Part shown: positions 33,297-40,925 of the stretch, piece after piece
How positions within the stretch are numbered: the stretch's first letter is position 1
Layout: each line of letters begins with the position of its first letter
Assembly (NCBI GenBank): GCA_964517315.1
Contig: CAZFCJ010000002.1
Coordinates: forward strand, 1 to 64,000
Direction of reading: 5' to 3'
Length of the DNA: 64,000 nt
DNA from: DASWJQ01 sp964517315
GTDB taxonomy: Bacteria > Chloroflexota > Anaerolineae > Anaerolineales > E44-bin32
Position numbers and translations under genes: made by a program
The notes under the pieces: model-generated
What the model was told of the DNA's origin: nothing
Database searches by the model: none
The model's input: the letters and a program-made list of their open reading frames with translations, nothing else

Positions 33297-34691
33297 TCAG
33301 GCGCCTGGGATGAGATTCGTCAGCCCCGAAACCGCCTGCAAGACCCATGGATAGATGAGTTGGGGGAAGAGACCCAACACGACACAGAGCGATATCCCGG
33401 CCAGCAGGTAAACCCGTTCCCACCCCGATCCCTGCAAAGTCGCCTGCGCTTCATGCGGTGTTCCCAGCACGGTCCCCAACCAGCGCGCGCATGCCGCGGC
33501 GCACAAAAGCATCGCAAACACGACCGCGGTTGCCGAAAGAACATAGGCTTTGCCGAACGTACCGATCGCGCCCCACCGGCCGGGGAACCCCGCGCTGAGC
33601 GGAACGCCAGCCAGTGAGAACAATCCCACCAGCATAGCTGCGGCCGGAAGGGGGTTTGAATAGGCGGCGCCCCGCAAGTGCTCACGGCTCAGCCCCCCTG
33701 CGGCCCTCTCCAGAACCCCGGCCGCCAGCGCCCACACCACGACCCCGATGGCGCGCGCGCCGGCCAGGCCGAGACCCAACGCGTAGGCGTCACTGGTAGC
33801 CCGACCCGCCACCAACAGCGATACGCCCAGATCGGCGAGCAAAATGAAGGCCCCGGTGCGAACCATCGAATCCTGGGCCACGGCCCACAAAGCCCCTGCC
33901 ATGACCAGCGCCCCGCCGCCGGCCCGCATTGCAAACGCCACCTCGGATGAGATTCGCAGCCACTCGTATGCGTCCAAAAACTCGAGCAGGAAAAAGTAGC
34001 CGGAGCTGTGCAGCGCGACCGCCACAAACGCCAGGCTGTACGGATCCCCCCGGTCCGCGGCGCGCGGTAGCCACAAGTGGAACGGCGGGACGAAAAGCAA
34101 AATGGCGAATCCAAGCCCCAACAATCTCGTGATTCGCTGAACGTCCTCCGGTGCGCTTCCCGTGACACCCGACGTTTCCAGGAGCCAACCGGTCGTCAGC
34201 ACGGCGGTCATGGCAATGGTGTAGAAGACCAACAGTCGCTGAGCCCCGGCTCGACCCGGTCGGTTAGGCGGCGCCAGCAGAAGCACCGCCGCCATGGCCG
34301 CCAGTTCGAGAAAGACCGCTGCGTACAGGAAAGGACTGACCATCAGAGAGGCCGCAAGCGCGCCGATCATCAGACTGCCCGCCGAGTAGAAATAACGCCC
34401 CCGGTCGGTGAGCCAGGCGCCGACGAACAGAAAGCTGGCCACCGCGTAAAGAAAGCCCACCGCCGCTCGATTGGAGGCGTCCAAAACAAGTCGACGCCCC
34501 AGCAGCTCGAACTCCGGTGCAAGCTTTAAGCCCCTGCCCAACACCTGCATCGCTTCGTCGAGCGGGGCCGCCAGTGCGAACAGAGTCGCGGCGGCTGCGG
34601 CCCCGAACGCCACCATCGCCGACGCGCGCGGTCTGTTGTGGAGCCCAGCGAGCACGCTGATCGCCAGCACACTCCACACTCCTAACACCAA
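33297..34691 (-). CDS. NuoN/NuoM-like proton-conducting membrane subunit
   Basis: Integral membrane protein of 464 residues with about 13-14 hydrophobic segments, in the family of antiporter-like subunits of complex I, Mrp antiporters and hydrogenase-4. The best landmark is ILLFVPPFHLWLPRAADRG, matching the P-F-H-x-W-L-P-x-A helix that carries the channel His/Lys region. VFLELAAMAAVLL is in the place of the glutamate-bearing TM5. It is the third gene of a tight minus-strand unit, eight bases after the HyfE-like gene. No NuoB/C/D/E/F/G or hydrogenase large-subunit genes lie nearby. It probably moves protons or Na+ with its neighbours; the coupling reaction is unknown. Confidence 0.75.
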   Translation of the reverse strand: MVLGVWSVLAISVLAGLHNRPRASAMVAFGAAAAATLFALAAPLDEAMQVLGRGLKLAPEFELLGRRLVLDASNRAAVGFLYAVASFLFVGAWLTDRGRYFYSAGSLMIGALAASLMVSPFLYAAVFLELAAMAAVLLLAPPNRPGRAGAQRLLVFYTIAMTAVLTTGWLLETSGVTGSAPEDVQRITRLLGLGFAILLFVPPFHLWLPRAADRGDPYSLAFVAVALHSSGYFFLLEFLDAYEWLRISSEVAFAMRAGGGALVMAGALWAVAQDSMVRTGAFILLADLGVSLLVAGRATSDAYALGLGLAGARAIGVVVWALAAGVLERAAGGLSREHLRGAAYSNPLPAAAMLVGLFSLAGVPLSAGFPGRWGAIGTFGKAYVLSATAVVFAMLLCAAACARWLGTVLGTPHEAQATLQGSGWERVYLLAGISLCVVLGLFPQLIYPWVLQAVSGLTNLIPGA

Positions 34692-34699
34692 CGGCGCGC

Positions 34700-35317
34700 T
34701 CAGCTGGGCCCTCCTTCAGCCATTGCGCCCGTCTCCCAGGTTTGGCTTCGGATCAGATAGCCACTCATCAACGCCAACCCCAAGTGAACCCCAGCGAGCA
34801 GCGCGGCGACGGCAAGAGAGGATTCGAGCTGAGCGTAAAAAACCTCGAAGCCGGAAAGGAATGTGAGCATTCCGGCCCCGATTCGCACCGGTCTGCTGAA
34901 CAGACCCACCTGGACCAAGCCGCTGACGAGCATCCACGTGCCCCCGGCGATGACCTCGGGAGGCAGCTGCGGGAGAGCCCGCATGCCATAAGTCCTCAAG
35001 CCGAGCCCCACGAGCACTGTAATCAAGCCCGCTACGCCACGGAACGCGACACGGTCGACAAGACTCTGTCCCCCGTCTCCGCCGTCCGGCTCCACCCCGC
35101 GGACGCTCAGACCGAGAATCAGCACCGCCAGGCCGCCCGTCAACGCCTTCGCCGAACCCATCATGAGCCCATATGGGCCTTGAGCCAGCCAAACCAGGGT
35201 TGCATACTGCAGCAGCAGAGCAGCCAATAACCAGCGCGGGCGACGCAGAACGATCAACAGTCCACTGGACAACGCCGCGCCGCCTGCGGCCAGCAGGAGA
35301 GGGTCTTCGATCGGCAA
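34700..35317 (-). CDS. HyfE/NuoK-like small membrane subunit
   Basis: 205 residues with about six hydrophobic segments. The C-terminal third, MLTFLSGFEVFYAQLE followed by SSLAVAALLAGVHLGLALM, resembles the NuoK/HyfE pattern in which a membrane Glu follows a Gly (G-F-E against G-I-E in NuoK). Overall size agrees with HyfE of hydrogenase-4 (about 210 residues) rather than NuoK (about 100). It sits between two larger antiporter-like subunits with gaps of only three and eight bases, which supports a role in the same membrane complex. The family call is inference from pattern and context. Confidence 0.55.
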   Translation of the reverse strand: MPIEDPLLLAAGGAALSSGLLIVLRRPRWLLAALLLQYATLVWLAQGPYGLMMGSAKALTGGLAVLILGLSVRGVEPDGGDGGQSLVDRVAFRGVAGLITVLVGLGLRTYGMRALPQLPPEVIAGGTWMLVSGLVQVGLFSRPVRIGAGMLTFLSGFEVFYAQLESSLAVAALLAGVHLGLALMSGYLIRSQTWETGAMAEGGPS

Positions 35318-35320
35318 CAG

Positions 35321-36865
35321 TCAGCCTCCTATGGCCAACAGGCCGACGACCAGGACCACAACCAACATCCACAAGAGCGCTGCGTTTCCTTCAAGGACGC
35401 GCGCCGCGGTCCTCATAACCACCTCGCCCGCTCCCGCGATTCGACCGGCACCATGCACCGTCCGCCGCGCGACACGGACGAAGGCCTCCCAGGCACGCCC
35501 CAGCCGACCGGCCTGCAGCGAAGAATCCAGCCGATGTCCGGTGGCTTCGAAAATGACGAAACCGGCGATCCCCGCCGCCATCCAGAGGCCGCCGGCCCAA
35601 CCCGGGAGGGAACCGAACAGGCCGAGATTCGCGATCAGTACGACCAGCGGCAACAGCGCACCAAGCAGCGTCGCGCCCTGCACAAACGCCTCGCCGCGTT
35701 GGCCGCCTTCTTTCCCGCTCCCGCTTCGCCTCCATGTCCCCCAGGCCAACGTCAACGTACCGAGAAGGATCAGGGAGCCGCCGGCCCATTCCACTGCACC
35801 GAACTCCCGACCGGGCCCCGGCAGGCTTCGGCCGAGGACCCATCCCGGGCCGACCAGCAGCACCAGCGCGAGCAGAGCAAGCAGCACACCCTCCAACTTT
35901 CGGTCGAGCCGGGGCCACGCTTCAATGCTGGCGATCACCAGTGTCACAGCCCCCCACCACGCAAAATCGAGACCGTCTGCGGTGCGCGGGAGCACGACGG
36001 TGACCAGCGCCAGTCCACCCATGGCCATCCACAGGCCGCGGCTGGAGCCGCGATCCTCCGTTCGGGCGCGGTCCAAATTCCAGCGCAGGCCGCCAAACAG
36101 CGCGTTGATCCCGCCGATGAGAATCCAGATCCACGCCAGTCCGGCGGCGGGATTTCCACCCAGCACGTGGGCCAGAGCCGCGAACGCCATCGCCACCGGG
36201 AAGGACTCGTCTAATGAGCCCACCAACCCGGCTCCGGCGGTCGACCGCTCGGCAGGTCGGATCGGCCACATCCCACAGCGAAGCCAGACCGCCAGCGAAA
36301 GTACCGAAACCTCGAGCGCCTCCGTCACCGGGCCTCCACCTCCCGCAGCCTCCGGGATCCCGCCGGCGACGACCACCAGTGTGCTAGCCCCCCGCAGCAA
36401 GAACCGCTTGCTGAACGCGTCAACCCTTTCCATATCAGGAGCCCGGCTCAATAGGTAGACATGAGCCAGAACGTCCACCGCAGCCCACGCCAGCGCCACC
36501 GTGAGCAGGTTGCCGGCCAGGAACGCAGCTGCGCTCAGCCCCATGTAAGNNNNNNNNNNATCCAGACTGCGCGCCTCTCCCGCGCTCAGCAGAAAGTAGG
36601 ATGTGACGACCGCCGATCCGGAGGCGACCAGCATCCAGCCTGCGCTGTCAAGTGAGAGCTGGATCTTTCCGTGAAAGAGCGACGTCGGAGCCCAAGTGGT
36701 CAGCTCGCCGTCGAGGGGAATTGTCCGCAGCAGGACGATCAGGACGAGGAGGTGCAGCACCCCGAAACCGACCGACGCGGCCCAACGCGCCCGCGGCGGA
36801 TGGTCGCGGAGCAGGACCAGTAATCCAGCTGCGAAAAGCGGTATCAGAGCGACGACGAATACCAC
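35321..36865 (-). CDS. NuoL/NuoM-like membrane subunit, interrupted by an assembly gap
   Basis: First gene of the antiporter-like unit, about 514 residues from the GTG at 36865, which has AGGTGA seven bases upstream. The reading frame upstream of that GTG is non-coding in style. Around 14 hydrophobic segments are seen. LSLDSAGWMLVASGSAVVTS and AGNLLTVALAWAAVDVLAHVYLL correspond to the conserved TM3-TM5 area of NuoL/M/N, but the usual W-E glutamate is replaced (A-A-V-D). The HxWLP helix is not recognisable, so this is a diverged member. Ten N at 36550-36559 interrupt it near codon 103; the frame is the same on both sides. It ends in a long tail with a last hydrophobic helix. Confidence 0.65.
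   Translation of the reverse strand: MVFVVALIPLFAAGLLVLLRDHPPRARWAASVGFGVLHLLVLIVLLRTIPLDGELTTWAPTSLFHGKIQLSLDSAGWMLVASGSAVVTSYFLLSAGEARSLDXXXXYMGLSAAAFLAGNLLTVALAWAAVDVLAHVYLLSRAPDMERVDAFSKRFLLRGASTLVVVAGGIPEAAGGGGPVTEALEVSVLSLAVWLRCGMWPIRPAERSTAGAGLVGSLDESFPVAMAFAALAHVLGGNPAAGLAWIWILIGGINALFGGLRWNLDRARTEDRGSSRGLWMAMGGLALVTVVLPRTADGLDFAWWGAVTLVIASIEAWPRLDRKLEGVLLALLALVLLVGPGWVLGRSLPGPGREFGAVEWAGGSLILLGTLTLAWGTWRRSGSGKEGGQRGEAFVQGATLLGALLPLVVLIANLGLFGSLPGWAGGLWMAAGIAGFVIFEATGHRLDSSLQAGRLGRAWEAFVRVARRTVHGAGRIAGAGEVVMRTAARVLEGNAALLWMLVVVLVVGLLAIGG
36550..36559. other. Assembly gap (10 N)
   Basis: A run of ten undetermined bases inside the NuoL/M-like gene. Round-number runs usually mark scaffold joins of uncertain length, so the protein around residue 103 is not reliable. 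Confidence 0.97.
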
Positions 36866-37039
36866 GCGAGTTTCACCTTGGCCCGTCGACCGGATCAAGC
36901 GCCTAGCATACCATGCGCTCCATGGGACGTCATGTTTTCGCAGGGTTGCATCCGTTGTACAATCGCCCCACTTTTGACCCATTTGTCGGCCCCATCGGGC
37001 CGGGGTGCCGCCAATGCCAACGCGAGGTAAAACTAAACT

Positions 37040-38626
37040 ATGGAACAGGATCTCATCTACGTCGACGGCCAAGACCTCACGCTCGCGGCGGTAGAGGCGG
37101 TGGCCCGCGGCGGCGCGACCGTACAGCTGGAGGCTGCGGCCCGCTCCAGAATTCAAGAGGCGGCCGCCCGACTGCGCCAACTGGCCGAGTCCCAAGACCC
37201 TATTTATGGCGTCAACACCGGTTTTGGGCTTTTCGCTGATCAGAGAATCGAGTCGGGCCAGGCCAGCCAGCTGTCTTCAAATTTGATCCTGAGCCACGCC
37301 GCGGCGGTGGGACCACCGTTCGACCCCGACGTCGTCAGGGCGGCAATGCTCATCCGGGCGAACACCCTGGCGACGGGCCATTCCGGCGTGCGCGCGGAAG
37401 TGGTCGAACTCGTGCTCAAGATGCTCAACCGGGGCGTCACCCCGTATGTCCCCTCGCAAGGTTCGCTGGGTTCGTCCGGTGACCTCGCACCGCTGGCCCA
37501 CATGGCGCTCGTGTTCACCCAGTCCGGTGAAGAGGCCGAGGCGGAGAACGGCGGCCGGGCGTACTTTCAGGGGGAACTCGTCACCGGTCCGCAGGCGATG
37601 GAACAGGCTGGGCTTCGACGGATCACATTGCAGGCCAAGGAAGGCCTGGCGTTGACCAACGGCGCGACCTTCTCGGCGGCGCTGCTGGGGCTGGCCGTTC
37701 AGGACGCGGTCCGCCTGCTCGCCCACGCCGACATCATCGCCACGATGAGCCTCGAGGCCCTCCTCGGACGCAGCGCGGCGTTCGATGAGCGGCTGCACCA
37801 GTCACGCCATCACCCGGGTCAGCGGATGGTGGCGGCTCGCGTACGGATGCTCTCCGCCGGCAGCACCCTCATCGACAGCGGAGATCAGGTCCAAGACGCG
37901 TATTCACTGCGCTGTATTCCGCAGATCCACGGGCCGGGCATGGAGCTGATCCGCTACCTGAGAAACATTGTCAGGCGCGAGATCAACGCCGCGACCGACA
38001 ATCCCCTCCTTTATGGAGACGACATCATTTCGGGCGGCAATTTTCACGGGCAAATTCTGGCGTACGCCTGCGATCACCTGAAACTGCCGCTGGTGGAGCT
38101 CGCCGCGCTGGGCGAGCGCCGCACCTTCCGCTTGACCTCCCCCCACACCAGCCGCGGATTGCCCGCGATGCTGGTGGCTTCCGACCAGCCCGCCGGGTTG
38201 GAATCCGGCCTCATGATGCTTCAGTACACCGCCGCTTCGCTTGTGCTCGAAAGCCAGACCCTGGCGGCCTCGGACAGCATCCGCTCTCTGCCGACCTCCG
38301 CCGGTCAGGAGGACCTGAACGCGAATTCAACCACCGCCGGCCGGCACCTGCGAACGATCATCGACAACGTGCGCCACGTGCTGGCGATTGAGTGGCTGAC
38401 GGCGGCTCAGGCGTTGGATCTGCGCTTGCGGGCCGATCCTGACCTCAAGCTGGGAGCCGGCACCCGGGTCGCCTACGACCTGCTCCGCCAGCGCGTACCG
38501 CTTGTCGAGCAAGACCAACCGTTGGATTCCGCCATTCAGACGGCGAACCAGCTACTGAAGCAAGGCGCGCTGCGCACGGCGGTCGAAGCCGAGCTGGAGC
38601 CCTTGCCGGCCTTATCCCCTGAATGA
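37040..38626 (+). CDS. hutH: Histidine ammonia-lyase (aromatic amino acid lyase) with Ser-Ser-Gly triad
   Basis: MIO-dependent lyase of 528 residues that should convert histidine to urocanate and ammonia. Family marks: YGVNTGFGLFADQRI, SQGSLGSSGDLAPLAHMAL, KEGLALTNGAT, the LIDSGDQVQDAYSLRC stretch, ATDNPL and QEDLNANS. The electrophilic MIO group normally forms from Ala-Ser-Gly; here the triad is S145-S146-G147 (codons TCG-TCC-GGT), a one-base change from Ala. Whether the cofactor still forms is an open question. hutU, hutI and hutF are not adjacent, so the gene stands alone; a different aromatic substrate is possible. The ATG at 37040 has GAGGT about 12 bases upstream. A TACAAT box at 36958-36963 may be its promoter. 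Confidence 0.9.
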   Translation: MEQDLIYVDGQDLTLAAVEAVARGGATVQLEAAARSRIQEAAARLRQLAESQDPIYGVNTGFGLFADQRIESGQASQLSSNLILSHAAAVGPPFDPDVVRAAMLIRANTLATGHSGVRAEVVELVLKMLNRGVTPYVPSQGSLGSSGDLAPLAHMALVFTQSGEEAEAENGGRAYFQGELVTGPQAMEQAGLRRITLQAKEGLALTNGATFSAALLGLAVQDAVRLLAHADIIATMSLEALLGRSAAFDERLHQSRHHPGQRMVAARVRMLSAGSTLIDSGDQVQDAYSLRCIPQIHGPGMELIRYLRNIVRREINAATDNPLLYGDDIISGGNFHGQILAYACDHLKLPLVELAALGERRTFRLTSPHTSRGLPAMLVASDQPAGLESGLMMLQYTAASLVLESQTLAASDSIRSLPTSAGQEDLNANSTTAGRHLRTIIDNVRHVLAIEWLTAAQALDLRLRADPDLKLGAGTRVAYDLLRQRVPLVEQDQPLDSAIQTANQLLKQGALRTAVEAELEPLPALSPE

Positions 38627-38636
38627 TCCTGCATGC

Positions 38637-38642
38637 TATAAT
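38637..38642 (+). promoter_or_regulatory. -10 box of hisS with a roughly 200-base leader
   Basis: A perfect TATAAT lies ten bases behind the hutH stop. No good -35 is spaced at 17 bases (TTATCC at 38612-38617 is 19 away). Between it and hisS are about 200 bases containing short GC-rich fold-backs such as GTCCGGAC and TCGTCGGCGA. No T-box core (AGGGTGGNACCGCG) is visible. Confidence 0.4.
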
Positions 38643-38846
38643 CGTCCGGACGATGTCCGGCGCGGTCCCCGACCCTCATCGTCGGCGATTGAGCTGCACG
38701 CATGCCGGCCCACATCGCCGTGGTGCGGATTGTCCCCAGCTTCATGAGCAGCCACCTTCCCTGCGGAACGGCCGCGGCCTGGCCATCATCCCTCCGTCAG
38801 CGCGCTTCAACGAGCTCACGTCTCCCATGAACCGAGGAACGAACCG

Positions 38847-40136
38847 ATGACTGCCATCTCACCCGTCAAAGGCACGCGCGACTTCTTCCCCGCGGATATG
38901 GCCTACCGTCGATGGCTATACGAAGCGATCCAGGGCGCGTCCCAGGCCTTCGGTTATCAGGAGTACGATGGGCCGTTCCTCGAACGGCTCGAACTGTACG
39001 CCGCGAAATCCGGCGAGGAGCTGGTCCAGCAGCAGTCGTATGTGTTCACCGACCGTGGAGGCGACAAAGTGGTGCTGCGACCCGAGCTCACCCCCAGCCT
39101 CGCGCGCATGGTCGCCCAGCGGGTGCGCGCCCTCCCGCTCCCGATTCGCTGGTGGTCATTTGGCCCCTTTTGGCGCTACGAACAGCCGCAAAAGGGGCGT
39201 TCGCGCGAGTTCTTCCAATGGAATATCGACTTGCTGGGCATCGACTCGCCGCAGGCCGACGCGGAAATCGTTGCGATCGCGGCGCGATTTCTCTCCTCGA
39301 TCGGCCTGACCCCGGGCCAAGTCCAGCTGCTGGTGAACAACCGCCGGCTCGTGGAGCGACAGCTGGCGGCTCTGGGGGTCCCGGAGCGCAAGCGCAACGA
39401 GGTGTTTCACCTGATCGACCGGCGGGAGAAAATGGAGCCTTCAGAATGGGCGGGGTACGCAGCCGAGATCGGCCTTGACGAGCAGCAGCAATTCGGCCTC
39501 GGCGAGCTGCTCGACGACCAGGAGGCCTGGCAGGGCTCGGATGAGCTGCAGGGCTTCTTCGCCGCCATCGAGGATCTGGGCTGCAGCGACTATGTCACGT
39601 ACGACCCTTCGGTCATCCGCGGTCTGGACTACTACACCGGAACCGTGTTCGAGGCGCGCGACGCGGCGGGCGAGCAGCGCGCGATCCTGGGCGGAGGCCG
39701 CTACGACAACCTGGTGGCGGATGTCGGAGGTGACCCGGTTCCTGGCGTCGGTTTCGCCATGGGCGACGTCGTGCTCGAGGTGGTGTTGCGAGAAGCCGGC
39801 GCGTACCCGGATCTGCGGCCCAATCCGGCCCACTTGCTCATGACCCAGTTTGACGAGGAGACGGGGCGCGCCTCACTGCAGGCCACGCAGCGGCTCCGAG
39901 AGGCGGGAGTACGGGTGGAATGGTACCCGGAGCCGGGCCGCCTTCCGAAGCAGCTACGCTACGCCGATCGTTATGGGATTCCGTTGGTCGGGATCCTCGG
40001 CCCGGACGAACTGGCCGCGGGGAAATTGGCGGTCAAGGACATGACCAGCGGCGAGCAGGTATCCGTTTCGCTCGAAGAAGCCCCCGCCTATATTTGGCGG
40101 CAGCTCCAGGGATCGGGGTCGCAGGAACCGGACTGA
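38847..40136 (+). CDS. hisS: Histidyl-tRNA synthetase
   Basis: Class II aminoacyl-tRNA synthetase of 429 residues that charges tRNA-His. Motif 1 lies in the N-terminal VKGTRDFFPADMAYRRW and QEYDGPFLE area. Motif 2 is RPELTPSLARMV with the RYEQPQKGRSREFFQ loop. The HisA motif RGLDYYTGTVFEA and motif 3 GGGRYDNLV are intact. The C-terminal anticodon-binding domain follows. GAGGA about 10 bases before the ATG supports the start. Notably its cognate tRNA-His gene lies only 76 bases downstream with its own promoter. Confidence 0.96.
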   Translation: MTAISPVKGTRDFFPADMAYRRWLYEAIQGASQAFGYQEYDGPFLERLELYAAKSGEELVQQQSYVFTDRGGDKVVLRPELTPSLARMVAQRVRALPLPIRWWSFGPFWRYEQPQKGRSREFFQWNIDLLGIDSPQADAEIVAIAARFLSSIGLTPGQVQLLVNNRRLVERQLAALGVPERKRNEVFHLIDRREKMEPSEWAGYAAEIGLDEQQQFGLGELLDDQEAWQGSDELQGFFAAIEDLGCSDYVTYDPSVIRGLDYYTGTVFEARDAAGEQRAILGGGRYDNLVADVGGDPVPGVGFAMGDVVLEVVLREAGAYPDLRPNPAHLLMTQFDEETGRASLQATQRLREAGVRVEWYPEPGRLPKQLRYADRYGIPLVGILGPDELAAGKLAVKDMTSGEQVSVSLEEAPAYIWRQLQGSGSQEPD

Positions 40137-40156
40137 GTTCTCGTGTCTTACCGCAT

Positions 40157-40184
40157 TTGCCGCGGCCGGCGTTCATGTTACAAT
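40157..40184 (+). promoter_or_regulatory. Promoter of tRNA-His
   Basis: TTGCCG at 40157-40162 and TACAAT at 40179-40184 are separated by 16 bases and lie just upstream of the tRNA gene. Confidence 0.6.
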
Positions 40185-40212
40185 CGGGGGCGACATAGGG
40201 ATCCCGACCGTG

Positions 40213-40284
40213 GTGGGCGTAGCTCAAAGGCAGAGCGCTGGTCTGTGGAACCAGTCGTTGAGGGTTCGATTCCCTTCGCCCACC
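40213..40284 (+). tRNA. tRNA-His (anticodon GTG)
   Basis: Full cloverleaf: acceptor GTGGGCG/CGCCCAC, D-arm GCTC...GAGC, anticodon stem CTGGT/ACCAG with loop CTGTGGA (anticodon GTG) and T-arm GAGGG-TTCGATT-CCCTT. A G at 40212 faces the discriminator C at 40284, giving the extra G-1:C73 pair that is diagnostic of tRNA-His. CCA is not encoded. Confidence 0.96.
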
Positions 40285-40299
40285 CTACTCCAACGACGA

Positions 40300-40324
40300 G
40301 AACGCCCAGCCGGGCGTTCTTTTC
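40300..40324 (+). terminator. Rho-independent terminator of tRNA-His
   Basis: GAACGCCC at 40300-40307 pairs with GGGCGTTC at 40312-40319 around a four-base loop and is followed by TTTTCT. Confidence 0.9.
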
Positions 40325-40651
40325 TCCTTAAACGACCGCCGCCCGCACCTTTGCCGGAGGGAGGAAGAAGAAAAAGGTACGGGCGGACGAGTCTGGGTGT
40401 TAGGATGTTGCTGTCTGTCCTTACCCATCCGTAGAGTACCACGCACTTCCCAAACTCCAACTTACAAGTGGCTAACAGGTTTCCCATAAATGGCATGGTC
40501 CGTGCAATAATCTAAATGCACCTTAACACGGGCGACCTCCGCCCATAGTGCCACTCTCGCCTTGGCCGCCTCACGGCGGCCTTGTGCGTTAATGTCCTTC
40601 ACCCGGCTATAATATACGAGTTCAATGGCCGATCAATGCGAGGATTGAGCG
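40325..40651. other. Non-coding stretch with -10 box for the next gene
   Basis: No gene recognised. GGCCGCC-TCAC-GGCGGCC at 40564-40581 is a compact hairpin followed by TTGTGCGTT. A perfect TATAAT at 40608-40613 is the probable -10 of the small gene at 40652, although no -35 is well spaced. The centre (40430-40520) is noticeably less GC-rich than the surroundings. Confidence 0.5.
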
Positions 40652-40900
40652 ATGCACGATGACCGTTGCCGGAGCCAGCGTCAGCAGGTCGAGGCCGCTT
40701 TGAGGGAACTCGATCGGCTCCATTCCAAAACGCAGGCCCAACCGGATCCGATTGGACGTTCGACGCCCGTCATGGGCGGCGACCTGGGGTCGCGCTTCTA
40801 TGAAACCGTCGGCCGCCATGAGGCGGCCCACCGGCGCTACCGAACCGCAGTGCGGGTTCTGTCGGAATGCCTCAGACAGCGGGCGTCGGGCTCCGGATGA
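40652..40900 (+). CDS. Small hypothetical protein upstream of mvaD
   Basis: An 82-residue charged protein (MHDDRCRSQRQQVEAALREL, later GRHEAAHRRYRTAVRVLSEC) that looks like two helices, without membrane segments. It is accepted because a TATAAT box and a GAGGA eight bases before the ATG are correctly placed and it leads into mvaD 25 bases downstream. I recognise no family. It might be a regulator or just a leader gene of the mvaD transcript; a chance frame cannot be excluded. Confidence 0.5.
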   Translation: MHDDRCRSQRQQVEAALRELDRLHSKTQAQPDPIGRSTPVMGGDLGSRFYETVGRHEAAHRRYRTAVRVLSECLRQRASGSG

Positions 40901-40925
40901 GCGTGAACCAGCCACATCTGCGCCC

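Noticed and set aside
38643..38846. T-box riboswitch before hisS
   Set aside because: No AGGGTGGNACCGCG-like core, no specifier loop arrangement and no terminator with T-tract could be found; kept only as an unexplained leader.
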